NCBI GenBank assembly: GCA_023375675.1
Contig: JALQBC010000013.1
Coordinates: 868,001 to 932,000, forward strand
DNA: 64,000 nt
DNA from: Cytospora piceicola
Taxonomy: Eukaryota > Ascomycota > Sordariomycetes > Diaporthales > Cytosporaceae
Reading direction: 5' to 3'
Part shown: in pieces, positions 43,368-55,449 of the stretch
Position numbering within the stretch: the first letter of the stretch is position 1
Layout of the letters: every line of letters begins with the position of its first letter
Translations under genes and position numbers: made by a program
Notes under the pieces: generated by a model
What the model was told of the DNA's origin: nothing
What the model saw: only the letters and a program-made list of their open reading frames with translations
The model's database searches: none

Positions 43368-44958
43368 CTAGTACCCATCCCACCCCTGTTGAAGGCGTTT
43401 CCTCCTGCTCATGCCCGTCGTAGGGACAGGTTTCTCCAATCTCCAGGCCCATAGCAGCAGATCTTCCAACACCAAGAAGTTCAACAAGAATCGATTGCAC
43501 AGATAACTCATCAACACGACAAAAACCGCGGCAAAAGCATCCATGAAATAATGGTTCGCAGTCGCCACTATTGTTAGCATAACCCAGGAGGGGTACCATA
43601 CGCCGACAACAAAGAATGCGATGCGCGCTGCTGGTGTCCGGTCGCTGCTCGAGGGCTCGTCGAACTCCGGTGCAGCGCCATCATTCAGGTTCTCTTCATC
43701 CGTGCCGGGAACAGGCAGCCACGTGGTGCTCTTGTTTCGCGTCTTGACGAAGCGCCTATGCATCTCCATGATTCCGCTGAGTGGTGCGCTCTCGTAGATG
43801 AAGACGGACCCAATGCAAAACGCGTATCCGAAGTGCATGCTCGGCATGGCGGCCAGGCGGTTGACAAAGTTCCCGCTTTGCCAGACGGAATTGGCATCCT
43901 CGCCGTTGACGGTGTCGATGAAGCCATACTCTGGGGGCAGCAGACGCGGCGGCATGCACGGGTAAAAGATGAAGACGGTGAAGGCGAAGAGGTTACATAG
44001 TGTCATGGTTCGTCGGGCCGTTGCGAAACGGTTGAAGCTTGGTGACACATAGTAATAGAATGCGAGGAAACTGTGGCCGTGAGTTAGCGTGACATAGACC
44101 TGGAAACTCTGGCTTGAGGCCTGTGCACGGGCCGTCCGTGATGTGCTTTATGTGAGGAACCAAACAACCGGGAAAGGAAGAGTATCAGTGGACTTACCCG
44201 ACAGTCCCAGGGATGTGGATTAGGGCATACGACCGGTTCAAGACGGTCAGGAAGATGCCACGCCAGTCACCAGCTCGTGCGCCCGCCAGGAACCACTGCT
44301 GGATATTCCACTCACTCCACCTCTTCGTGCCTGTCAAGCCGTCCATTCCAAACATGTGTGTCTCCATTTCCAACAGAGCAACTCCGTGGCTTTCACCGAT
44401 GTCCCACATCTGTTGGTCATTGCCGCCGTAGTAGACGGATGCCATGTAGGCCGTGAACCTGTAGAAGAAGAATTGTAGGACCCAGTAGAACATCTCCACC
44501 AAAAAAGGGAATTTCTGAAGGATACGGGAGTGGATGTGGCGGGCAAACCGCGACGAATTCGGTGTACGGACTGTCCATATCCCAAAGACATTGCGGGTTT
44601 TGTGGGGGTATCCGGATCGATAGGAACGGTGGTTCGGTGGTGGGTCGCTATCGGCCGACGATCTTGGGGTTACGGAGGCAGGGGAGCTTGCTATGGGGGA
44701 ATAGCTCTGTTTGCTACGGAGAATGGAGAAGTTCCTGGCTCGTGTAAGGTACATGGAGGAGAAGAGGATCGAAACGATGAGCTTGGAGCATATGATGTTA
44801 GCATCGCGACAAAGATGATTGTACTCAGGAGCAGGGGAAACATTGGAGTGATGTGAGGTCCGGGTGGGGGAGGGGCCACCTACTACAGGCTCGACCCAGT
44901 CTGGCATTCGGAAGACGTGGGGATGCCAGTCATTGTCTGGGCTGCCATTGTTTCCCAT
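43368..44958 (-). CDS. PAP2-family membrane phosphatase/phosphotransferase (Aur1/Ipt1-like)
   Basis: Exons 44958-44198 and 44070-43368 give 487 residues. The fold is that of PAP2 lipid enzymes that include inositol-phosphorylceramide synthase. The conserved motif pair is AAMPSMHFGYAF (first active-site His) and TIVATANHYFMDAFAAV (second His plus Asp). Hydrophobic helices flank both. Upstream lies a characteristic segment (FPFLVEMFYWVLQFFFYRFTAY). Relatives in filamentous fungi form a large Aur1-like group distinct from the essential Aur1, with unknown lipid substrates. It sits in the Golgi or ER membrane by analogy. A loop of about 60 polar residues separates the two motifs. Polypyrimidine on the coding strand precedes the gene. 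Confidence 0.88.
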
Positions 44959-47900
44959 CGTGCCAGCAATAATGCGCCCTGGTCGGCAAAAGTATTGTGC
45001 GAAGCTAAGCGCGTGCGTGCCTCAGACAGTTCGTGGGTGGATGGAGAGGGAGAGATAGGATCGAAGTGAGCGGATGGTGGCTGGAAGTCGAGAGCGGACG
45101 AAACGCAATGTCAAAATGTTGGTGGACAACTGAATCAAGATTGCCGCATGAAGTAGTGTACAGAGACAGGATTATACCACCAGAGTCGGGTTACTCGAGT
45201 TGGAGATCACTGGATGCAGATGCAAATCTCGAGGTTGCTTGGTTGGATCGGCGGCCAATTGGGTAGGTTTAAAAGTGACACACGACACCTCGCCGCATAA
45301 GTCCAGGCCTCGGCCCGTGAATTGGACAGGACAATAAGAGCAGAAAGCAGAAGCAAAGCCAGGCGCGTGTTAGCGAAGTGAGTGAGAGGAGGTTGAGAAG
45401 GGGTAGGGGGAGGAGGAGCAGGAAGGGATTCGCTGCATTGAGATATTGGAAAAGACTAGGGTGGAGGGAGAGAAGGAGGCAAGGCGGGAGCAAAACCTTA
45501 AAGACGGGGGTAGTAACGACGGAGCTTTGGAAGCACCCGAGGTCAACAAGACGGAGAGCGGCACAGCCAACAGCGACCAGTAGCGCCTACCTACTTAAGT
45601 ACACAATAGGTACGATTACACAGTAGAAGTTATCTAGGTCCCACCTTGTCAGGTTGTACTATGTACACTATAAACAGTTAGCGTGTCTCTTGCCATGCAA
45701 TCCCAGGATTGCTCATAAGTACGAGGCTGGAGGTGGTGATAATCTGATCCTATGGGCCCAGTATTTAGCGGGCCAAGACATTGCAGCCATCACTAAAAGT
45801 AGATCTAACAACAGGCTACAACTTACTGGATTGTGCCGTCCAACTGCAGCCGCAAATTGCTCCTATTATCAACTGCCACCAAGCTTCCTTTGAGGGTTCG
45901 GAGATTTGCCTTTCAGTACCCACTGAAATATGCGTCCGAAGGATGATCGTACCAACAGGCTGATGCTGAGGAAACGAAACGAATTGTCCCTGTGCTGACA
46001 GTACAGCGATGTTCACGACGGGATGGACGACGGCACAGGCACGGCTTCTCAGTGGATGAAGCTCCTAGGTCACCTCCCCCTTTCTTTCTAAGTACTTACC
46101 TAAGAGCTGAATAGCTGAATAGGTATCCATGTGTCCAACCTCCTGACGAGTCAGGACTACTTAGACTACGACCCGGGTGCTGCAACAGCTGCCAGCTGCC
46201 CGTGCAGGCGAAGGAGAAGTTCCATCGAGGGGAGGCGTGGAATGGAACGTGGGTAAAATGTCGAGAGAAACCGAGAATCAGGTTCCGTCTGGCACTGTGT
46301 TCTATGTGCTCGGATTCCCAAATTACTAAATTGATGATGTGCTGCACAGATCAGCGATAAGAGCCCACTGAAAAGGCTCTCGTTCCCCGCTGTATGCTTA
46401 TTCTCAATCCACTGGTCCTGTTCCAGGCGCCCAGCGCCCAAGCACGGACTGGCACGTCGCCAGGCAGCCAGGTGGTCCCTGGGATTCTCGCTTGTGCTTC
46501 CGAGCACCCCGGAAAGTGGACAACCCTACAGTTCTCTCAACCCGTATCCTTGGCAACCATAATTGCATGTGATATTCTCTGACTCCTCTCTCAAAATCCA
46601 TCTACACAGTATCTCAATGTTGATACTGTTTCTCAACAATATTTTGATTCATCAGAGCCACCGTGCAATGGGTAAATATATGTCCGAAAGGGCCAGGCAC
46701 AACTGGCACATTCAAAACAGTCACTGGTCCGGTTTGTGAAGGTACCCAAAGCCAAGATGCCAAGCCAACTACTGCGTTTCCGGCTTCGCCGCCTGCTGGT
46801 CTAGTGTATGGACCACCACTGTTCTACATACACAGTAATTTGCTCAGGGCACGACGGGTGCCGCCGAAACTTCAGACCCCAACAGCATGAGCACTCGTCC
46901 CTTGCGTACCTGCTTCATTGGCGGCTTGGCTAACCTTGAAGTATGTACAATACAAGCAGGCTGAAGCAGGTGGCTGCTAAGCACTGGCGTCTGCTCCTTG
47001 GCAGGGCTGATTTCTCTGTTGCGGGAAGGATGAACCTATCACGCCTGGTAAAACACCTCAGTACAATTTGCCTAGATAGCCAGAACAGGGCACTACCCAG
47101 GTATCAAATACTGTACCTGATACCACTTGAACCAGGACCCCAAATCACCCCTATCCCAGCCCTAACCCTGACAGCCAACAGTGGCTGTCTGGGCAAACAA
47201 CGTTTTAGGCAAAACACCGTGCATACCGTACTCCTCGTCCATCATCGTCACTATCAATGAGGAATATCCTTACCCACAATTCTTCATCCCTTAGCACACA
47301 TTGTTTGTTTGCCTTCCCTCCATAAGCGGAAGAGAATAACAGAAGACACCCCTGAAGAGACGAGAACGTAGGGACGAGAACATCTCTTCAAACCAAACGA
47401 AAGATTCAAACTTCCTGTCCGTGATACATCTATCAATACAGTTGCTAAAAGGTCTCCAAACTTCCCTTCCCCACATGAAGACTCTCGTCTGAGCTGGTGC
47501 GCTGGTGCTATGCGTCTGAGGTCGCCAGTCTTTCTCGAGCATGTCTGGCACCATGAGCTTATGCTCGGTGCATGTAATTAGTGTGGGGACAGGAGGAGGA
47601 GGACGTGTCGGTGGGGATGGGTACCTAAGTAGATGGTCTCGTCACCACCGAGAGCACGCATGGCACGTATGGTTCAGAGATTTATGTACTAAGGATCAAT
47701 GTTGATGGCCGCTATGGTATGTAAAAGGGAACCATTTTGATCCGAGTCCACGATCTTATAGTTTGGTTGCAATATTGGGCAATATGCTAGGGTCGTTGTT
47801 GCCTACAGTCGACATTCCACTTGCTCGTTGCAACTAGGTACATTACATGCAGCCTCCGTTGCCGGGTTCCAGATTCAAAGCCATCTCCCAGCCGTACCTC

Positions 47901-48369
47901 TCACCACCCAAATGTTTGTCAGGATTCCCAAGGTCCTCAAGTGCTTTCTTTTGAAGCTGATAACTTTCCCCTCCATGTTTCCACTTCACGATACCCGTCG
48001 CTCAGATAGATACGCTTGATTTGTTCCCTGCGTAGCATAGGCCTGGAAAGTGGGCATGGAAGCGGCGAATCAGGCAGCGAACCGCAGGGTTCCTCGATGC
48101 TGGATGTAGTCTCCCGGAGGTTCAATTCCGCAGACGTGAATTCTCTTGGTCAATTCGGTTTCTGTTGAGTGGAAAGCTCGTTCATCAGGTCTCTGACCTC
48201 GTCTCCGTGCCGAATCCATGCGGTGGAAACCCCGATGGCCATCTCTAGACTCAATCATTGCCTGATCATGAGAAAGAGGCCATATGCGACGTTCCAATAT
48301 GAGCGAGAGTTCGCACAGGGCGCAACCACAATTGCCTACCTCAAGGGCACCAGAACGGCTTGAAAATCC
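44959..48369. other. long intergenic region
   Basis: 3.4 kb, the largest gene-free tract of normal composition. The part next to the PAP2 gene is its promoter. No frame beyond about 110 codons has recognisable features; frames at 46166-46507 and 46943-47260 are noise-like. A non-coding transcript cannot be excluded. Confidence 0.4.
45365..45500 (-). promoter_or_regulatory. polypyrimidine (CT-rich) promoter tract
   Basis: The plus strand is almost all A and G over about 130 bases, so the minus strand, which codes the PAP2 gene, has a CT-rich tract about 400-540 bases before the start. CT blocks of this kind are common upstream of transcription starts in filamentous ascomycetes. Confidence 0.5.
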
Positions 48370-48735
48370 TCATATAACCCGGAACATGTTGGACTTGACT
48401 CCCCTTTTCAGTCCCTCCGCCTTCCCACCCTCGTACTCAACCCCAGCTGAGCCACCATCGCCCGACATGCCTTCGAGCTTGAGCCTGAGCTCTTCATCTA
48501 ACTCCGCCATTGTCTTTTTTCGAGGCTGGCCTGATTCTTTCAATTTCTGCTCTGGGGATGTTGACTCGTCTACCGGTTGCTTGGAAGATTTTTGAGGTTG
48601 ATCTGCACCTGCTGGGTTGGTAGCGGATGCAGCTGGTGATGACGACGTCAGGCATGCACGGCTGATGCGCTGGAAGCCTTGGACTTGTTTTGCCCGGGCA
48701 GAGAGCTGCAAATTTGATCTGATGGCTTGTCTCAT
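48370..48735 (-). CDS. small conserved fungal protein, probably mitochondrial
   Basis: 121 residues from ATG 48735 (the frame is open to 48864). The N-terminus MRQAIRSNLQLSARAKQVQG is basic, Ser-rich and lacks acidic residues, as in a mitochondrial presequence. The C-terminal 45 residues are the conserved part: KTMAELDEELRLKLEGMSGD, then a Gly-Val-Glu-Tyr-Glu stretch and KRGVKSNMFRVI at the very end. I recognise this tail from uncharacterised ascomycete proteins of the same size. No function is known. No intron. Confidence 0.75.
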   Translation of the reverse strand: MRQAIRSNLQLSARAKQVQGFQRISRACLTSSSPAASATNPAGADQPQKSSKQPVDESTSPEQKLKESGQPRKKTMAELDEELRLKLEGMSGDGGSAGVEYEGGKAEGLKRGVKSNMFRVI

Positions 48736-49241
48736 GGCTGTTTCAAGTAGAAAGAGTCGAAATAAAGTCACAAGATCTCGTTGAATAGTTGCAGTCGAGA
48801 TGAGAGTTTGTCGGGATGTTCTGCTACTTATCATAATGTTTTTATTCCGTGATGTCATCACCACGTCGTCCTAGTAGAAGACCCTAACCCCAGTCATGTC
48901 CTTTCCTCTTTCTCTCCTGTGGCTTGTTTGCAAATTCAATGTTCTCTGGTTTAGAGCACTTAGCACAGATATCAAAACAATACTGAAATGTCTTCATGAT
49001 TAACATCTCTCTAGGTTCTAGGTTTTCAACTGCCGAAGTGGCGTGTGGTATTGGAATCCCCGTGGATCGCCACTGGTAACCTCAATGCACTCCCCCAAAT
49101 GTTAACCGACTCTGATGACCTGGTGGGCTCAAAATATTTATGACCACCCTCCTGCACCGAGCCCCCCAGGCTCAGGATCCAGTATTCTTGGAACGGTCTT
49201 CGCAACCTCGCTCAACAAGAACCGCGCTTCAATTGTCAGCT
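48736..49241. other. short intergenic stretch
   Basis: About 500 bases between two leftward genes; probable promoter of the small mitochondrial protein and 3' UTR of the next gene. Nothing specific is seen. Confidence 0.35.
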
Positions 49242-50215
49242 CTAGTGTTTCTCGTAGCTCCTCCACGTCTGCACAGTCTCCTGTGCTCGCCCTCTTGCTG
49301 GAGGCCTGTCATTTGTCCGGGGAAAGTTATTGATGCGTCCAATGTCCAAGGATGACCTATGTGGGTATTCAAATTTGCTCAAGCTTGTCTCCAAAGTCAG
49401 AGGATTGGGAGACGCGCGATAGCGGTCTTGCCATGACTTAGGAGGCACCATGGTCAGGGGGACGCGTTGCTCCCCGGACTTTTGCTCCTGGTCCACACTC
49501 GTCCCCGCTGGCCTTGATGGTCCGGCGGACTCAGAGTCAAGGGCAGTGTGGTCCGAGATTTGGATGCTCTTGACCTCGTTGTAATGTGGCTGGTAATCAA
49601 AGCCATGGCTCAATTCGGTAGGCATTCCGTCCACGTAAACCGGTTGCTCCGGCATAGTAGACCTTCTTCTGTCAGTCGTCATTTCATACTTGAAATCGCC
49701 ATACTTGATCTACTTACATCCTTCTCGGATAACCTATTCCTGTCTCCGGATCCCAGTGTGTCGGTATAGGTTCGGTTTGTATATGTTCGTTTATTGGCTT
49801 ATCTCTAGAACGTGCGCAAGAGGAACATGGGTGTCGGACTGCGTTCCACATTCTCTTCCCAGCATGTTAGCATACTCTACTTCGCTTATGTACGCCGCGC
49901 ACAGTGGCTCACATGTATCCAAGGCCTGGGGAAGCTGTAGCCGACGACGAATAAGACGGTCCAGATGGCCCAGGCAGTGACACAAAAGGTCAGGAGGCTT
50001 TCTGACTGTTCTCTGGAGATGCCACCATTGTGTTCCTGGGACCATCCTATGGCGAAGAAGAAGGTCACCACAAAGTTGGCGAAGAGGCAAAAGAAGAATG
50101 GCACCAGTCTGAGTTTCAAGGTCCACTGCAGAACTCCTCCCCACGACTCATCTGCAGGTTCTTGGCGCGGAGGAGGTATGCCAACACGATGAACAGTGAG
50201 CCTTTCGTAAGACAT
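49242..50215 (-). CDS. hypothetical two-helix membrane protein
   Basis: Exons 50215-49913, 49797-49718 and 49668-49242 give 269 residues in one frame. Residues about 35-55 (LVPFFFCLFANFVVTFFFAI) and 70-95 (LLTFCVTAWAIWTVLFVVGY) are membrane helices; the C-terminal 160 residues are soluble, polar and Pro/Ser-rich, with HWDPETGIGYPRR just after the membrane part. I do not recognise the family. The conserved-looking splice sites (GTGAGC, GTAAGT) and frame consistency support a real gene. The exon 2 acceptor (49798) is the weakest point. It lies upstream of nothing obviously related; the Dal5-like transporter is transcribed in the same direction 650 bases away. Confidence 0.6.
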
Positions 50216-50868
50216 GATGTTGGTGGGAACTCTGAAGAGGGTTGTCAAAGGATGCGTAGAAATATTGGGACACCAGATATTGCAATATTTGAGTTTGGGA
50301 CTGGTGGGGGTCTTGTTTTTCCAGTAGCTTTTCCAACAAAGCTCTCTGTATGCCAATGGGTGTCACGACACAGTTTTGGGCGTACCAGGTGCACGGCATT
50401 TATATCTCTTGTCGCCAGTTCAGTCAAAACCTTGAAACCTGTCCCGTGGGCGCAGAATTCGGGGCACAATTAGCGGTCTGCATATGCATGTCTCGCCAGG
50501 CGAACGACCTTCAGCTATTTTCTTTGTTTGCTCACACAGCGGTGAGTCCGTCAGCATGCAACCTTCTGAAGCTTCAGCTCCATACATATACGAGAATGCG
50601 TTTTCAGCCTGGGAGCTCTGAGAGTTCGGTTGTCACGCGCAGTGTCGGATATACAACGTGCATCTTTAAGGAAAACCATTAATTACTAGCGTGTTAATAC
50701 CTTCACTATATACACCCGGGTATCTAATGACATGCATGCAGTACGAAACACTATGAGACCTCTATCCTATTCTGAAAACCAACAATAACAGAAAAATGCA
50801 GCATTGAAAACTGATAGATCAGAAATCGTAAATCATGAAATCCGGGTCCCAAAGGCCTCAGCACGGAG
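50216..50868. other. intergenic between two leftward genes
   Basis: 650 bases. Contains the promoter of the two-helix protein and the 3' flank of the Dal5-type transporter. No element recognised. Confidence 0.35.
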
Positions 50869-52968
50869 CTAGGGGTGGTACAGTTTCGCTCCTTCTTTGT
50901 TGCGGAGGCGACGGTTCAAGACGAAGTACTGCAAGTTTGCGAGTATGGTGAACACAAGGGCCAGACTGACGAGGATGAGAATGGCGGTCCATCCCATGGA
51001 ATAGTTCGGTGCGTCATTCTCCCGGAAGAGCTGGGTCCCAATGATACCGGCGAGATTTGCTGACATGATCATGATGGCCATCGAGATCGATCGTTCTTCA
51101 GGCGTCTTTGCGTTCAGAGAGACCCAGGAGCAGTTGGTAGGATCTATCGAGGACCGTCAGTTCTTATTCCGTTTGCTTGGGTGTCCCAGTATTGATGAGT
51201 ACTTACGCCAGCAAGATGAGAACGCAACTCCAACAACAAGCAACGCAAATCTCCGAGTCTCGTTGTCGGAGTATACAGATAGCTTGTTTCCAAGCTGTGT
51301 TCAGAAGTCAGTCTCTGCTCAGAAATTTTACTAGGGTGATTTGAAGGACTCACCGTGAAGCACCAGTAGGCTAAGATTCCGATGAAGACCATTGCACCGC
51401 GACGCTGGAATTTGTCCCTGGAATGTATTAGATCACAGGATGGTTGACGTCCGGCGATTGTCTACTCACGCAAGGTAGCCCCAAGCGGCATTGGACACGA
51501 GCAGTATCCACCCTCCAATGGAAACATAGGCGTTGGCGGTCAGCCTACCGAAGCCAAACGAAGCAACCAGGATAGGCGCGTAGGATCCCATGGTCCAAGA
51601 AGGCGCCATTCCGCACAGTCCGGTCAGGAAGTGTGGAATAAGCCTCCAGTTTTGGAACTGGACGCTGTTAGCATCTCTGTAGAGTGGTCTATCAAGGAAT
51701 TCGTGCTTACAGTTCGCTTGAATTCAGACCAGCTGACGTTGGGTCGGGCGTTTGCCTTGGCTGGGTCGTCGAGGTCGACTCTCTTTTTCAAGATGTGGGC
51801 TTCTCTTTCGTTGAAGAAGCGGATCTTCATGAACGACACAGGGTCACCCGGAGACTTGGGGAATACAACAAGGAACGCGATCCCCGTGAGTACCGTGTAC
51901 ATGCCCTCCAGCTATAGCCTTGTCAATATCCATTATGGCTCAGGAGAGAACACATGAATCCCTTACTATAAATAGCCACTGCCATCCTGTCAAGCCGCAA
52001 ATGCCTCTCATATGCAATCTGCATCGTGTCAGCCGCAGTGTGCTAAGTAACAGCTTCACTCCCCAGTAGGAAGACTTACATTCCGTAGCCCAATAGACCC
52101 GACAGTGCTGCGGCTATGTTGTTCCCGAAAAAGTATATGGAGAATCGTTTGCTAATTTCGTCCTTCTTGTACCATCTTGACAAAGTGTATAGACCGGCTG
52201 GAATGAAGCCAGATTCGCACAGACTGTAACTATGATCAACACATATTCAAGCCGGGGGGAAAAGTCTCCATGTACGTACCCGAGAAGCAATCTGGTGACC
52301 AGAAACGAGGGAAGGCCTGACTGAAATGCTTGGAAGGTTGCCACCAAGCCCCTGATGACAGAGTTAGATGTGGATTATATCGTGTCTTGTCACTCTTGTG
52401 TGAGAGCTTACCATGCAATGACCTGTGCACCAATCCATAGCGTCGGTCCAATCTTGTAAAGGACCAGGTTGCTCGGGATCTGGGGGGAGTCAGTCAGATA
52501 TAAACTGGCCGGAATAACTGCAGTATGAAGCCTGGAACGGGTCACTGACCTCGAGTATCACGATACCCAGTGACAGCAACAGCTGCCCAGTGTTGTATTG
52601 ATTCAGTGAAATTCCAACGTTGAAGGTGAAGAAGTCCGTCAAGGCATTCCCGCTGGGACGAAGTCAGTATCAGGAGTTGAATTGGAGTTGCAGCTCCGAG
52701 GTCTTCGACCTTGGGCAGCACACTCACATATTGCCTCTGTCTAGCTGCAAAGCGAAGAGGGCTAGCACCAACGGTGGCATCACGACCATGTCGAGCCTAG
52801 ATTCCTATCAGTCTCCACGGAGAATTTTAGTATCCAGGCAGGATGAATATACCTGCGAACGAGCTTCTTTTCCTCTTCTTCAGTCCAGTCAGCCGCCTGG
52901 TGCTCGTTGCTGCCATCACTGACACTGCCCTGGCTGTCAGCCAGGACATTGACTTGCTTGTCATCCAT
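50869..52968 (-). CDS. MFS transporter, Dal5 / anion:cation symporter family
   Basis: A multi-exon gene (at least eight short introns) from ATG 52968 to stop 50869. The N-terminus MDDKQVNVLADSQGSVSDGS leads to EEEEKKLVRR, and the next exon (about 52795) continues LDMVVMPPLVLALFALQLDR, the canonical first helix with the DR motif. Later exons give LPSFLVTRLLLGYVHGDFSPR-like and FLVVFPKSPGDPVSFMKIRF ... NEREAHILKKRVDLDDPA (the central loop), LCGMAPSWTMGSYAPILVASFG, and the C-terminal NCSWVSLNAKTPEERSIS ... MIMSANLAGIIGTQLF, a hallmark of the Dal5 family. These carry allantoate, nicotinate, biotin or other carboxylates into the cell at the plasma membrane; the substrate is unknown here. Confidence 0.88.
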
Positions 52969-54131
52969 GGTGGTTACTGGAAACGAAGATGTCGATCTCA
53001 GACAGCTCTGTGTTACTGTAAGCCAGAGCCTTAGAACATAACGAACCCAGGGTCCTCTTCCCGAGGGCCTAGAGGTCAACTTAAACCTCTCTTATTGACC
53101 ACCAGGGTAGCCAGAGCTCGGAGCCATCGCCCCTCCGACCCCCGTGCCGTCAAATGGCGTTGGTTCGTAAACCGCAATCACGGAATTGCACCCTATGTCG
53201 ACGCCAATAAGGAGCTTTGACCCTTTGGTCTGAGTCTCCAGTGGAAAGGTGGTGTGTCGGGGTGGAAGCCCCGAAGAGGCATGTGACTGTCATGAATACT
53301 GGAGTGTAGATGTGCAATGGGCGAACAAACTAGCGAGACTCGTGATGTTGTTACGTTGCTACAGAACTCCCGGCAGTGTTGCGCCGTCACTAAATCGGAC
53401 AATTAAGTCAACAGCTCTCTTTTTCTCTGCAGTGTCGTGTTCCATTCATGGTGGTCCCCGCCCGGATTGGGGACTTGGTCGGGGAGAACGCTATGTGCCT
53501 TCTAGAAAATGTCACAATATTCCCGAGGAAAACCCTTATTGAAGGGGAAATGGGATAGTTCTCGACGGTAGCCAAGACTTCTTGCCCGAGAGATGAAGTG
53601 GATTGGTAGGAAATGGCGTCCATCCAGGATCCAGATCGCGTGCGCACCCGTACTTCCAATGGGATGGCCGTTTCATGCAGGAAGACCAGGGGTTACTGCA
53701 AGCTCTAGGTCCGGGACAGCAGTCATGCGCCCGGCAATCAAAGCCCAGATACACTCGAGAAAGCGTTGCCTGCCAACAGTGTACACATCAGCGTCTTCCA
53801 AGGGAGGGGCTTGTTGGAGTTTTATCACGGAGTCAAACTGCTAGACGCTCCGTCCTATGATGCGTCGTCGGGGAGTTAGGGCACGCTCAACATTTGGCTA
53901 TAATCGTCATCATCTAGCAGGATTGCTCCGTGCTGAATATTGTAAAGTAAGGGGAGTGACAGAATGTATGATCTTGCTAGACTGTGAGGGCTCGAAACAT
54001 TGTCGTCCTTGCAGAAATCCCATAACGACTTGCTTCATGCAAAATTGTCCGTCTGAACCTCAGCTGAGGCTCTACGTCCCTGCATAACTTCAGTCATACC
54101 TTCCACACCTGGACATGTAGGGGAAAGTCAC
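52969..54131. promoter_or_regulatory. upstream region of the Dal5-type transporter
   Basis: 1.2 kb. Its first part is the promoter of the leftward transporter. Short frames at 53249 and 53593 overlap each other on both strands and look like chance. No gene called. Confidence 0.4.
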
Positions 54132-54491
54132 TTAAGGTAGATGCACCTCGGGAGATCGAAGAGCTGCATAATCCGGGGAGACCACCTTCCTCATAGGGGA
54201 GGGCGGTTTGCCATTCGGATCGAGCCGACCATTGTACATGTCAAGCGTTTGGAATGCACCAAAGAGATATCTACTCCAGGGCCCGATTAAGCTGTAACAA
54301 TGCGAACCTTCGGGGATGAGAAACTTGTTCATGGCTTGAGGGTGGGCGAACTGTGGCCAATTCGACACGTAACTCATACCGACAGTTTCCCCGGGCATCT
54401 GGACTTGCAGCCAAGAAACATATTTAGGGACATCCCACGGATGATCTTGATCACTCTCAAGTTTTATATGACAATGGTACTCATGACCCAT
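54132..54491 (-). CDS. hypothetical protein (uncertain)
   Basis: A 119-codon frame from ATG 54491 with protein-like composition (VPKYVSWLQVQMPGETVGMS, FLIPEGSHCYSLIGPWSRYL) and no low-complexity. I do not recognise it. It may be a terminal exon or a remnant, since it lies beside a decayed transporter gene on the same strand. Confidence 0.3.
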   Translation of the reverse strand: MGHEYHCHIKLESDQDHPWDVPKYVSWLQVQMPGETVGMSYVSNWPQFAHPQAMNKFLIPEGSHCYSLIGPWSRYLFGAFQTLDMYNGRLDPNGKPPSPMRKVVSPDYAALRSPEVHLP

Positions 54492-55449
54492 TCGGGAAGG
54501 TGTTGTAATTCATTCGCCCTCGATCTACAGCAGATGAGTCTTCTGTGTGACATCCATTTAACCACGCCTTCCTCACCAGTCCAGCCCGACAAGAGACCCC
54601 CACGGATGGTTTCTCGACAGCTTTATAACAGCCTTGGGACCCTTTGTCTGGTGGCAATTCACACATACTTCTGGTTTTTTCTGGCCGCCTATCCGCCGGG
54701 GTTGGCTTCGGTGCCCGGTTGTGTTGTGTTCCATCGCCACTACTTGTATACGATGGCAAACGCTCTCCAGAAACCTCAATCTATTTTGTAACATTGGAGA
54801 TTCGCCTCTCAAAATCATTGTGACTAGCCTTCGACAGAGACTGGGTTGTCAATGATCACAGAAGCTACATACGATTCCGTTAATTAGTTGTGCCCTGATT
54901 CAACAACCAATAGTACGGTCATGTCTTCCCAAGCCTTTTTGAAAACGATCAGGCACAGTCCCCTATTCAGAGGATTCTGTCTTACACCTCTATCTTACAA
55001 TGGCGAGCGATATACAGTCATTAGACTGGAATGTGGGCGGTTTCAGAGACCGAAGGTTCATTTACTTCAGTCCTTCCGGATATTACCCAGATACTCGTTC
55101 GGCGAATGTAGAGTAGGCTCTACCCATATACCCTCTAGTCTATCATAAAAGTGACTTCCCTACCGGCAGGAAGAGCCTCTGTGATCTTCTTCCGAAGATC
55201 GTACCAACCTATACACCAATTCATTCGTCGCCCACAGCTACCATGACGGACAACGGACACGTTGCAACTCGGCTGCTGAACCCACACCAGCTCAAAGTTG
55301 GAAACCGAGCCAATTCCCTATAGGACTGTCGGCTTGCAACGTTGAGATTGAGGGAATAGATAGATATAGGCATCACGTAGCCCGGCTTTTGCACTAATTC
55401 ATTTTAGTAAGTCTCTTTAATCCAATACATGGAGTTTCTCGTTCAGTGC
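54492..55449. other. intergenic, possible 3' remnants
   Basis: Almost 1 kb without a supportable gene, on the 3' side of the transporter pseudogene; it may include further unreadable remains of it. Confidence 0.35.
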